A stretch of 64,000 nucleotides of DNA from Euphorbia lathyris (taxonomy: Eukaryota > Streptophyta > Magnoliopsida > Malpighiales > Euphorbiaceae), in assembly GCF_963576675.1 (NCBI RefSeq), contig NC_088916.1, forward strand, positions 56,359,001-56,423,000, given 5' to 3'. A program made the translations under genes and the position numbers. Positions within the stretch are counted from its first letter, which is position 1, and each line of letters starts with the position of its first letter. Positions 1 to 9,400 of this stretch are shown here, piece after piece. The notes beneath the pieces were generated by a model, which worked only from the letters and a program-made list of their open reading frames with translations, was not told the DNA's origin and searched no databases.

Positions 1-15
1 GAGGAAAGTGGTGAT

Positions 16-780
16 GTGGGACCAACGTCCAAAGATGGGAAGTATGTGTCCTTCAACGGACAACCACGTGGCATTCTACCTTTAGGGAAGATACCACGTG
101 ACATTGCATGGGATCCCGGAGGTCGTATGCTACGCCTTCCTCATAGTCGCTTGAGCTTAAAGGAAACGGATGAAGAGTACATTATGACGCCTAGAGGAAG
201 AAATGAGATCCCTAGCACATGCACATTAGGAATGAACCGAGCCTCCCACTTGGTAAATTCGGAACTTATTATTTTGTTCTTGATTGAGATGCATATGTTG
301 GGATATATGTTGTGTTTGTTGAGGGGACGTCAACCCTACGAGGAGTCAATGAGGAGTGATTTTATGGTGAAGAGAGTGAGCTTCAAAGAGTATTTGGTGA
401 ATGGGAATGGCCGTCCGGGTGATGTAGAGAGAATGGGAGAAATTCAAGAATGGCGGGATAATGGCCAAGTTAGTGAAGAGGCGACTCGAGAAGCCGCGAG
501 ATTGTTGACCCAAGACAAAGAAGGAGTCAATACAAGTGTTCTTGGGATCACTACGAAGTGGGTTGACAAGTGTCGTCGGGACATCCCATTTGATGTCGGC
601 TATAAGCGGAATAAAGTTGTGATCAATGTCCATGTTCATGAAGTGGAGAAAGAGGGGATCCGGGGTTGGTCGGTTCGACATGTCGTGGGAGTGTGGAGGA
701 GCTTCCAAGACATTATGGAGGAATGGTTTGATCAACTTCGTCGAGATATTCCATTCGATGTCGGTCGGATATTGAGGTAA
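16..780 (+). CDS. Unrecognised ORF upstream of a Gypsy tail
   Basis: An open frame of about 254 codons that I do not recognise. It has no signal peptide, no convincing membrane segment and no catalytic motif. A short peptide, RRDIPFDVG, occurs twice, near residues 187 and 241, so part of the DNA is internally duplicated. The opposite strand is also open across much of the same stretch, which weakens the case for a real protein. The next frame downstream (793-1386) ends in a Gypsy-type tail, so this could be element-encoded sequence carried inside a retrotransposon. The start is arbitrary because the window begins just upstream. Coding status is uncertain. Confidence 0.22.
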   Translation: MGPTSKDGKYVSFNGQPRGILPLGKIPRDIAWDPGGRMLRLPHSRLSLKETDEEYIMTPRGRNEIPSTCTLGMNRASHLVNSELIILFLIEMHMLGYMLCLLRGRQPYEESMRSDFMVKRVSFKEYLVNGNGRPGDVERMGEIQEWRDNGQVSEEATREAARLLTQDKEGVNTSVLGITTKWVDKCRRDIPFDVGYKRNKVVINVHVHEVEKEGIRGWSVRHVVGVWRSFQDIMEEWFDQLRRDIPFDVGRILR

Positions 781-792
781 GCATTATGAGGG

Positions 793-1386
793 ATGAGCAC
801 CGGGGACAAAACACAAGTTGAGGTGTGGGAAGAGTTCATAAAGGGAAGGAGAAACCAACAACATATGGAGTGGAGAGCACCTACTAAGCACCATTCTTGT
901 TCTATAGTTGAGTTGGGGACCAACTCTTTTGAAGAAGAGGAGTATGATGAGGGCATCTTGCACTCATACGCGGGACGTAGGATAGGACACGCGGAGCGTG
1001 AATCCGGAGCCGAGAGAAAGGAAGAAAAACGCGCGGAAAGGGGATCACTAAGGCATTCCACGCGGAGCGTATTATCCAGTACGCGGAGCGTGGATCGAAC
1101 CTTCAAGAGAACCAGTTCCAGGAGGTCATGTACGCGGGGCATACTCCCAAGGACGCGGAGCGTGCTTCTCATACGCGGGGCGCAGATCAAACATCCGGAA
1201 CGAGTTCTACTCAAGAGGTCAACTACGCGGGGCGTAACCTTAGAGACGCCACGCGTAAGCCCCATCAACAAGACGCACCAGGATCAGGAGCTGCATCACG
1301 CGGGGCGTAGCCAGGCCTACGCGGGGCGTGCCCCGTCTGTAGGATACTTCTTCACCAAGTTCTTCATGCTTGTGACCACTCCTTAA
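793..1386 (+). CDS. C-terminal tail ORF of a Ty3/Gypsy-type element with palindromic-word array
   Basis: An open frame of about 197 codons. Residues near 38-52 read ELGTNSFEE followed by an acidic stretch. The antisense Gypsy remnant at 39.9 kb has the closely similar ELGSNSFEE immediately after its integrase C-terminus, so this frame is read as the same post-integrase tail. Its second half is rich in Arg, Ser, Thr and Gly because the DNA there is an array of ACGCGGRGCGT words (968-1329). No known domain is visible. LTR-like sequence follows directly. Whether the tail is translated, or is only a structured 3' region, cannot be decided here. Confidence 0.4.
   Translation: MSTGDKTQVEVWEEFIKGRRNQQHMEWRAPTKHHSCSIVELGTNSFEEEEYDEGILHSYAGRRIGHAERESGAERKEEKRAERGSLRHSTRSVLSSTRSVDRTFKRTSSRRSCTRGILPRTRSVLLIRGAQIKHPERVLLKRSTTRGVTLETPRVSPINKTHQDQELHHAGRSQAYAGRAPSVGYFFTKFFMLVTTP
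968..1329 (+). repeat. Array of ACGC-GGR-GCGT palindromic words
   Basis: Eleven copies or near copies of an 11-bp odd palindrome (ACGC, 3-nt spacer, GCGT) start at 968, 989, 1060, 1081, 1132, 1153, 1173, 1225, 1246, 1298 and 1319. They fall in clusters 20-21 bp apart, separated by 51, 52 or 71 bp. The intervening sequence is not conserved, so this is not a simple tandem repeat. Two other Gypsy tails in the window show the same spacing with different words. Confidence 0.75.
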
Positions 1387-1860
1387 TTACACCTTTGCCA
1401 CTCCCTAATTACAACTCTACCACTCCTTATTTACAATCATGCCACCCCTTTACCATTAACCCAACTTACCCTTTAGCTTTGTATTTTAATTAGTTATGTA
1501 ATTTACCTTTTATGTAATTTGTCAATTAGGTTTTTGAGATGATATAAATTCATCTCTTTCTCTTTGTAATGTTTTAACTTTTTATCAATCAAATTATCAA
1601 CTTCTTTGTGAAGCTTTGTTAAGGTTCTACCTTCAACAATGAGGGTTTTATTATTCCTATGGATTTAGTCCATGAAATTGAGATTCACTCATTATAGTTT
1701 AGCTAGAGAAGAACATCTTTATTAGTTTACGATTAAAACTAACACGTCACGAAACCGATCCGTATCAATTAGAAATCTGAATTCTTCATTGTTCAAATCC
1801 TCATTAATTTGATTTTGATTGCCAAGTTAGCTTTTTTAACACTGTTAGTCGTTTTGGACC
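1387..1860 (+). repeat. LTR-like 3' end of the Gypsy element
   Basis: This resembles 54690-55030 over several hundred bases. Shared text includes the CCACCCCTT box, ATGTAATTT runs, ATAAATTCATCTCTTTC and the TTTATCAATCAAAT segment followed by AAGGTTC. In both places it lies just downstream of a palindromic-word array. It is therefore read as the LTR or 3' end of the same element family. Exact TG...CA ends were not found. Confidence 0.5.
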
Positions 1861-2262
1861 CTGTTTGCTAACGGAATGAATCTCAAAACATCTGTTTGTT
1901 AACTTTTAAACCATATAGTTCATCTTTAAAAATGGTCCAAACATATGATTTATTTTTGTACTTTTTTCTTGAATATTTACATTGACATTTTGATTAAATG
2001 AAAAAATTACAAAAATTATAATTAATTAATAACAATGATGAAAAAATAATTAAATTAGGTAATAATATTGACATTTTAATTTAAGAAAAAAAAATTACAG
2101 TTAGATAAAAATAGTGATGGAAAAAAAAATTTAATATTCACATTTTGGTTTAAAGGGGGTTTAAAGGAAAAAAAATAATTTGATCATATCGAGATTTAAA
2201 ATAACTGTTTCTATTGGGCTAATTTTTTTTGAATAGGTTTCTATTGGGCTAAATTAATTCTT

Positions 2263-2909
2263 GGTCAAATACATGAATATCACAATTAAATATAAAATTA
2301 CAACTAAGTCATATTATGAAATTTAATTCTTAATATGTCATTATTCTCTATATATTATGATTTTACACTATAATTTAAAAATTCTAGACTCCAATTCATA
2401 ATTCATAAATCTTAGAAAATATATTATAGACTTCTAATTTATAAATTATAATCCTTAAAGTATATTAAAAGTATTGATTTTACTAGTTTGACATAATCCA
2501 AAATTATGATTTGACATAGTTGTAATTAGTTTTTCAAAATGAATTTCTGTATAATTTTCCCTTAATTCTTTTTATTCTTTTGTGATATGAATCGTTACAC
2601 TATTTTTTTAGGAAAAATTACACATAAATTCATCTTTTAGAAACTATTTACAATTATATCAAGTCATAATTTTAAATTATATCAAACTAGTAAACTCAGT
2701 ACTTTTAATATATTTTAAGGATTAGAATTTATAAATTAGAAATTTAGAATATATTTCTACGGTTTATGATTTATGAATTGGAGTCTAGAATTTTTAAATT
2801 ATGATGTAAAATCATAATATATAGAAAATAATGACATATTAAAAATTAAGTTTGGTGATATGATTTAGTTGTAATTTTATACTTAATTATGATATTCGTG
2901 TAATTGACC
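2263..2909. mobile_element. Foldback MITE, about 300-bp inverted arms
   Basis: The left arm starts at GGTCAAATACATGAATATC and the right arm is its diverged reverse complement, ending at GATATTCGTGTAATTGACC. The arms pair along nearly their whole length, with a short centre near 2540-2610. There is no coding capacity. The flanks carry several copies of TTCTATTGGGCTAA, so a target duplication is obscured. The superfamily is not assigned. Confidence 0.7.
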
Positions 2910-3603
2910 CTTTTTTTTAATAACTGGTTCTATTGGGCTAAATTAATTTGATCATATCAAGATTTAAAATGTTTAGCCCAAATTCAATTATGGATTTTTT
3001 TTTTTTTTTGCAAAAGAAGCACTATTAAATCTATTATTTTTTATATATTTTTTTTTTATTTCATTAAACCTTTAATCTTTTATTTTATTTTGATATATTA
3101 AGCTTCTCACCATTTTTTCTATCTCATTAAATCCTTACTTATTAAATTAGTAAATTGTGAACATCTAATTCTCTTAAAAAGATATTATTAACTTCATTTG
3201 TATTTAAAATTATATATAAAAAATATTTTATACAGTTCTTTTTTAAAAGTTGTGCGCAATGCACTTACATTAATAGTAAATGAGTATATTCATTTTTTTC
3301 CAGGTGGGATAAAATTGATATTTTTTAGAAAAATTATTTACAACTTCATATATTAGAGGTAAATCTGCACTTTTCTAAAATGTTAGGGGTAAATTTGGAT
3401 CTTATCCCTAATTTTTTCCATGATTGATTTCTAATTATAACTAGGTATTTACAAATAATTAAACCAGACATTTCTAGACCTCACTTGATTTTCCTTTCGA
3501 AATACCTAGTTGTTTCTCAATTCTAAACAATTGTATTATATTGTTTGGAGTAAAAAAATATATATAAAAGGAAGAACTAAAGAAACACTTAATAATTTGT
3601 TTA
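2910..3603. other. AT-rich intergenic DNA, no gene seen
   Basis: Long A and T runs with no open frame of note. The same can be said of 1861-2262. Nothing else was identified. Confidence 0.6.
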
Positions 3604-4091
3604 AGGGTAAATTAGACTCATAACCACTTAACTTTACCCCTACTAATATTATGGTCATCAAACTTTTAAAATGTAATATAAAAGTTACTCAGTTTTACAT
3701 ATTCTAACATCATGTCCACTAAATTTCAATTAACGCCTCAAAATGAAAAAAGTTTAAGAATTAAAATTGGTTAGAACCAAATTTATCATGGAACCATCTT
3801 TTTTATTTTTCAAAATCATCACTTTTAGATCTTTAAAATACATTTTCTCTTCCATATCAAACACCACCTAAATGATATCGAAACTAAAAAATTGAAGAAT
3901 TAAAATTAGTTAGAATATTAGTTCTATCATTTTTATAGCGAAGAGTTATACCTACCATTAAAGTGTCCAAAATTGAGTTATTTTTTATGTGTAAAATTGT
4001 AAACTTGAGTGTTTTTTTTATGTTATATTTTAAAATTTAATAATAATAATGTTAGTTGTGATAAGATTCAATGAACATGTAATTTATCTAT
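3604..4091. mobile_element. Foldback MITE with GGTAAATTAGACTCATAACC end
   Basis: The left half (GGTAAATTAGACTCATAACCACTTAACTTT...) pairs with the right half as a diverged inverted repeat, meeting around AAATGATATCG. A second member of the same family lies at 30383-31385, where it is split by another insertion. It is noncoding and non-autonomous. Confidence 0.55.
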
Positions 4092-4157
4092 TTATTTAAA
4101 TACATGAGACCCAAAATTTATATTATAATCCCAATAATATGCTCAAAAAGTTACATT

Positions 4158-4260
4158 GATAAATAAAGTCCGTTTTTTTTTTTTTTGACAAAAATTAAAA
4201 CGAGACAGAATTTGGACGGAGTGAGCAACCATGGCCCAAAAACGATAAATAAAGTCCGTT
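4158..4260 (-). mobile_element. 69-bp poly(A)-tailed retro-insertion with 17-bp TSD
   Basis: GATAAATAAAGTCCGTT occurs exactly at 4158-4174 and at 4244-4260. Between the copies lie 69 bp (4175-4243) beginning with a T run, meaning a 3' poly(A) tail on the minus strand. This is the hallmark of target-primed reverse transcription of a severely 5'-truncated LINE or SINE transcript. The body is too short to assign to a family. Confidence 0.85.
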
Positions 4261-4309
4261 ATTTTCATAGAAAGCACGTTTTCTTACTTCTAGCTTAGAA
4301 GGAAAAAAA

Positions 4310-4412
4310 CTGCGAATAAAGGGCCAAATTGGCTCCTTAAATTGACAAGGGGAGTCAATTTGGCCCAAATCAAACTTATTTGGTATCCACTCAGCCCAAA
4401 TTTTAAGAGGAA
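4310..4412. repeat. MITE-end fragment related to 12783-12870
   Basis: The stretch around GGAGTCAATTTGGCCC is a roughly 75% match by eye to the reverse complement of 12783-12870, which borders another foldback element. It immediately precedes LINE-1. It is probably an end of a dispersed MITE family. Confidence 0.45.
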
Positions 4413-4490
4413 ATTACACCAAACATCATGTTTGATATTAATTTTAAAATTAATTTTAAGAGTAAATCTCTCTCTCTCTCTCTCTCGGCG

Positions 4491-6440
4491 ATGACCAAGG
4501 CGATCGTGAAGGTTAAGGGGGATGGGTCGGTGAAGGCAGGCGGCTGGCCTGTGTCGGATCTGGTGGTGGCGGGGCGCGGGCGGGGCAATGGCTCCGGGAT
4601 CGATGAGGCGTGGGCGGCGGCGGATGATGGGAGATCCGAGGGATCTCCTCGGGGGAGGAGGCGGAGCAGCGGGATTCGGAGGGATCGGTCGAGGGATAGG
4701 AGTAGATCGGAGTGGGTGGATGGTGGGGAGGCAGATTCGGCGGTTTCGACGGGGGGTGCTAGGGGTGCGTCGGTGCCGTTGGGGGCTTCTAGGGATGCGG
4801 CGGCCGATCGGGGGCTGGAAGGTGTTGGTGCCGCGGCCGCGGCCTTGGACTCGTTTTTCGCGGAGGGACGTGCGTATGATTCCGGAGTTAGAGGGCCGCT
4901 TCCGGTGCTTGGGCCACAGGGAGTACCGGCCGTCTCTCCCCAGCAGGATGAGCATGCCGTGCGACTTTCGTTGGCCGTGCTGGCCGCGCAAGTCGCGCAA
5001 GTCGCACAGACTACGCAAGCCGCTCAAGCGGAAGTTTCCGTGGATTTGGGAGGCCCCTCCTGGAGGGATAAGTTGCTAGGGGTGTCAGAGGAGGATCCCA
5101 TGATGGAGGTGGATGCTTTTGAGAATGATTCCGGGGATTTTCTCTCTGATTCCGATTCTGAGGATGGAGAGCCTGATAACCCGCTGTGTCCTAGGATCCG
5201 GCTGTCCTCAGATGACAAGCGGGTCATGAGATCGAAGTGGAAATTGGCGTTAATCGTCACTGTGTTGGGGAAAAGGATCGGTTTCAATTATTTTGCCCAG
5301 AGGATCCAGGCTCAATGGGCAAAGAAAGGAAAGGTTACTATCACAGACCTTGAAAATGACTATTATGTCATTAAATTCACAAGGGCTGAGGATTTCAATG
5401 CTGTTGTGAATGGTGGTCCGTATATTATCTCCAATCATGTGTTGGCTCTGAGACCTTGGGTCCCAAATTTTGATCCCCATGATTGCTCTGTTAACAGGAT
5501 CCTTACTTGGGTTAGGTTCCCGAGCCTACCTCTTGAATACTACAGTGATAGGTTCCTGAACAAGATTGGTAGCCTTGTTGGGAAAGTCCACCATGTTGAT
5601 AAGACTACCATTGGGGCAGTGAGAGGCAAGTTTGCCAGGGTCTGTATCGATATTGATCTCGCTAAGCCTCTTCTTTCTCAGTTCTGTACTCAAAACAAGG
5701 TCTATCATATTGAATATGAAGGTATACACAACATCTGCTATGAATGTGGTATGTTTGGCCATACCCTTGAGGGTTGTCCTAAGAGGAGGAAGGACGTGGA
5801 GGAGTTGGTGCAACCTATCATAGGCGAAGCTGAGAAGAGTCAAGGGGAAGTAAGGAGCTTTGGCCCATGGATGCTTGCCAAGAGGCCAGTGAGAAGGAAG
5901 CCACGGGCTAATGTTAATGCTAATCATTCACCAGATATCAGTACGAAGATGACTACTTTCCAGATTGCTCCTGAGATCAAGGTCAGACCCCCGGATATTA
6001 AGAAGGGGATTGAGACTGGAGTGGACTCAGCTTCGGGTTCCGGGTCAAGGTTCGGTGTTTTGTCTATGGAGGAAGATCAAGACTCGGATCCTTCTGATAA
6101 GCAGATTGATTTAAGCATGCCTGGTCTGGAGTCGGTAGAGCATGCCTCTAGTTTGGGTAATTCTATTAATCCTCTCTTTGTCTCTAATGCTTCTACTAAA
6201 GGCAAAGAGATTCCCCAGTCTATCCTGTCAGCTGGGAAGGGTTTGAGTAGGGAGGCGAGTACTCTACATCCTCCTGTTGATGCTCCTATTGGTAAGACTA
6301 TAGGAGTGAGTAAGTTAAACATGAAGAATCCCAAAGGGAAACCTAAAAAGAACCTTCATGGTTTGAATTCTTTGGATAAAAGGGGTCCTTCTGGGACCGC
6401 CTCTAGGCTCTCCAGAGCCCCAAACAAATACCTGATCTAG
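4491..6440 (+). CDS. LINE ORF1: DUF4283/zinc-knuckle RNA-binding protein
   Basis: This is the Gag-like nucleic-acid-binding protein of a plant L1 element, expected to coat the element RNA in the ribonucleoprotein. The start at 4491 is preferred over an in-frame ATG at 4428 because the CT run at 4467-4486 looks like leader. From 4491 the protein is about 649 residues. Residues 1-230 are low-complexity, rich in Gly, Arg, Ala and Ser, with an AQVAQVAQTTQ stretch. A DUF4283-like fold spans about 245-400 (KWKLALIVTVLGKRI to the VRFPSLPLEYY region). It is followed by a CCHC knuckle, CYECGMFGHTLEGC, near residue 415, and then a basic, Ser/Lys-rich tail. ORF2 begins 33 nt after the stop. Confidence 0.85.
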   Translation: MTKAIVKVKGDGSVKAGGWPVSDLVVAGRGRGNGSGIDEAWAAADDGRSEGSPRGRRRSSGIRRDRSRDRSRSEWVDGGEADSAVSTGGARGASVPLGASRDAAADRGLEGVGAAAAALDSFFAEGRAYDSGVRGPLPVLGPQGVPAVSPQQDEHAVRLSLAVLAAQVAQVAQTTQAAQAEVSVDLGGPSWRDKLLGVSEEDPMMEVDAFENDSGDFLSDSDSEDGEPDNPLCPRIRLSSDDKRVMRSKWKLALIVTVLGKRIGFNYFAQRIQAQWAKKGKVTITDLENDYYVIKFTRAEDFNAVVNGGPYIISNHVLALRPWVPNFDPHDCSVNRILTWVRFPSLPLEYYSDRFLNKIGSLVGKVHHVDKTTIGAVRGKFARVCIDIDLAKPLLSQFCTQNKVYHIEYEGIHNICYECGMFGHTLEGCPKRRKDVEELVQPIIGEAEKSQGEVRSFGPWMLAKRPVRRKPRANVNANHSPDISTKMTTFQIAPEIKVRPPDIKKGIETGVDSASGSGSRFGVLSMEEDQDSDPSDKQIDLSMPGLESVEHASSLGNSINPLFVSNASTKGKEIPQSILSAGKGLSREASTLHPPVDAPIGKTIGVSKLNMKNPKGKPKKNLHGLNSLDKRGPSGTASRLSRAPNKYLI

Positions 6441-6473
6441 GGTTTGGGCCTGCGTCTGTAGTCTCCCCCTCTG

Positions 6474-9400
6474 ATGGACTTCTTCGTTTGGAATGTTAGA
6501 GGTGCGGCGAGCAAGGCTACCCGCATTCATGTCAATGATCTCATTAAACAGTTTAACCCTTCCTGCTTTGTCCTTCTTGAGACCAAGGTTAGTGGAGCCA
6601 AAGCAGATGAGGTGGTTAGAAAGTTTAAGAATTGGAATTGCGTCAGGTCGGAGGCTACTGGCCGGGCAGGGGGCATTTGGCTCTTTTGGAAGCCAGGTCA
6701 AGTCAATATTGATATTGTTACTATGGACAGTCAATTCATCCATAGTAAGGTGTGTTACCCGGGTAATAAACCCTTCTTTATTACCTTCGTCTATGCTGAT
6801 CCTGTTTCGACTAACCGAAGAAGGCTGTGGGAGATCCTTCATTCTTTTAGCTCTAACATGGTGGAGGCGTGGTTGGTTGCCGGGGATTTTAATGACATTG
6901 CCCTCTTGAGTGATCAGAGAGGAGGGGGTAATCATTATGTGAACCGGTGTCTTAATCATAAGCAAAGTATGGATATGTGCGGGCTTTCGGACCTGGGTGC
7001 TGCTGGCCACAAATTTACCTGGAAAAGGAATAGTGTGTTTGTTAGGTTGGATAAGGTGTACGCTAATGTTGCAGCGATTTATAGGTTTTCTGAGGTCAAG
7101 GTACTTAATCTCCCTTTCCGTCACTCAGACCATTGCCCTATCCTCATTAATTTGGTCAAAGGAAATCGGCTGAAAGGTAATAGACCTTTTAGGTATCTGG
7201 TGGCTTGGGAGTCTCACCCCGAGTTTAAGGATTTCGTTAAAAGCAATTGGCATCCCCACTCTGATGTTCTCCTCGCTACTGAGGAATTCAGGAGGAATGT
7301 GGCTGTTTGGAATCAAAATACTTTTGGTCATATTATCAGGAGGAAGAACAAACTCTTGAGGAGAATGGAAGGTGTTCAGCGTTGCTTGGAGGTTCGTTTT
7401 GATCATAGCCTGAATGGTCACCTAAGAGCTCTTCGGAACGAGTTGGAAGCTGTGCTTAGACAGGAAGAGCTTCTGTGGTTCCAAAAATCTAGGAAGGCTT
7501 GGATTCAAGACGGGGACCGGAATACCAGGTTTTTCCACCTCTCAACGATCATTAGGAGACAGCGAAATAGGATCGAGGCTATTAAAGACGCCAGTGGTGA
7601 GTGGATTTTTGAGGAGGAGGACATTCGGCGCCTTGCCCTTGATTTCTACAAGGACCTGTTCAGAGAGGAAGCTGTGGACCTAGAGAGTGCCCACTCTGGC
7701 ATTTCCTTTCCTCGTTTGGGGGAGGATGCTATTAATAATGCTTTCCATCCCATTGAGCTTAAAGAGATTGATCTGGCCTTCTCCAGCATCGGTTCCACTA
7801 AGGCTCCTGGTATTGATGGTATCCCCGCTAGTTTCTATCATAAACACTGGGACACTGTTAAAGAGGGTATATACAGCTTTGTGTTAGGTGTCTTTGGTGG
7901 TTCGAACGATATCAGTTTGGTTAATAAAACCCTCCTTGTCTTGATTCCTAAGGTTGCCAAGCCTTCTTCCTTTCTTCAGATGAGACCCATCAGTCTTTGT
8001 AATGTCTTGTATAAAGCTATTACTAAGATTGTGGCTAATAGAATCCGGAAGATCCTTCCGGATATTATCAGCCAAAATCAAGGGAGCTTTGTTCCTGGAA
8101 GACAATTAATGGATAACGTTGTTATTGCCCAGGAGGTTGTCCATTCTATGAAGATTAAGAAAGGCAAGAAAGGGATCGTGGCTCTCAAGCTGGATCTGGA
8201 GAAAGCCTATGATAGGTTGAACTGGAGCTTTCTTCTGGATAGTTTAGCCAAAGCTGGTATCCCGGAGAACTGGAGGAATTTGATTGGAAAGTGTATCTCC
8301 TCTCCTGTTTTCCAGGTTATGATCAATGGGGATATGTCGGATGAGTTCTCTCCATCCAGGGGTATTCGTCAAGGGGATCCTATGAGCCCCTTCCTTTTTG
8401 TTATTGCCATGGAAAGATTGTCTCACCTGATCCAAGAGGCGGTGAGCAAAGGGACTCTCCACCCTGTTTCCATCAACAGACATTGCCCCCCTGTTACCCA
8501 TTTACTCTTTGCTGATGATGTCATGCTTTTTGTGGAGGGTAATGAGGAACAAATTAAGGCTGTGATGGATATCCTCGACTGCTTTTGTGAGGCTTCTGGC
8601 CAGAAGATTAACATCCATAAATCCCGTATGCTTTGTTCCAAGAATATGGATAATAGCTTGTGTAGAAGACTGAGTGAGATGTCTGGCATTCCCCTGACTC
8701 AATCGTTTGGGAAATACCTTGGGGTCCCTCTTCATAGTGACAGGGTGTCCAAAGCCTCTTTTAAAGACATTTTGGACAAATCTAACGGTTTGTGTGCTAG
8801 CTGGAAAGCTAATTCTCTTTCCCTTGCAGGTCGCCTTACTTTAATCCAGTCTATCAACTGCGCTGCTCCAAATCACATCATGCAAGCCTGTAAGCTCCCT
8901 GAGCCGGTCCTCAACGACCTTGATAAAATTAATCGGCGTTTTCTGTGGGGAGAGTCTGGGGATGGGAGGAAGATTCACCTGGTCCCTTGGAAGGAAGCCT
9001 GCCAGCCTAAGAGCAGGGGGGGTCTTGGTATAAGGCAAGCTAAGGACAATAATAAAGTCCTGTTAATGAAGCTTCTTTGGAGAATGTGGCAATCCCCCTC
9101 CTCCCTTTGGGTTCGTCTTCTGTGCGGCAAGTATAGGAAAGATAGAATCTTTGGTGGCCCGAAGGAGAGGGTTGTCAGCTGTTCCTTCCTCTGGAAAGGG
9201 CTTAGTGCTGTTTTTGCTGAGTTCTGTACAGGGATTGGCTTGGAGGTGGGTAATGGGAGATCCATTAGTTTCTGGTATGACACCTGGATTGGTGACAAAC
9301 CGTTGATTGAGGTGTGCATCGCCCCTCCGCCGAATGATCTCCTCTCCTGGAGAATTGCTGATGTGGTGGACTCGGAGGGAGACTGGATCTGGTCTAAGTT

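Noticed and set aside
968..1329. CRISPR-like array
   Set aside because: The words are 11 bp palindromes with unequal spacers inside a plant retroelement; no cas genes and no uniform spacer length.
4290..5027. Antisense Arg/Pro-rich frame over LINE-1 ORF1
   Set aside because: It is a shadow of the GC-rich Gly/Arg-coding start of ORF1.
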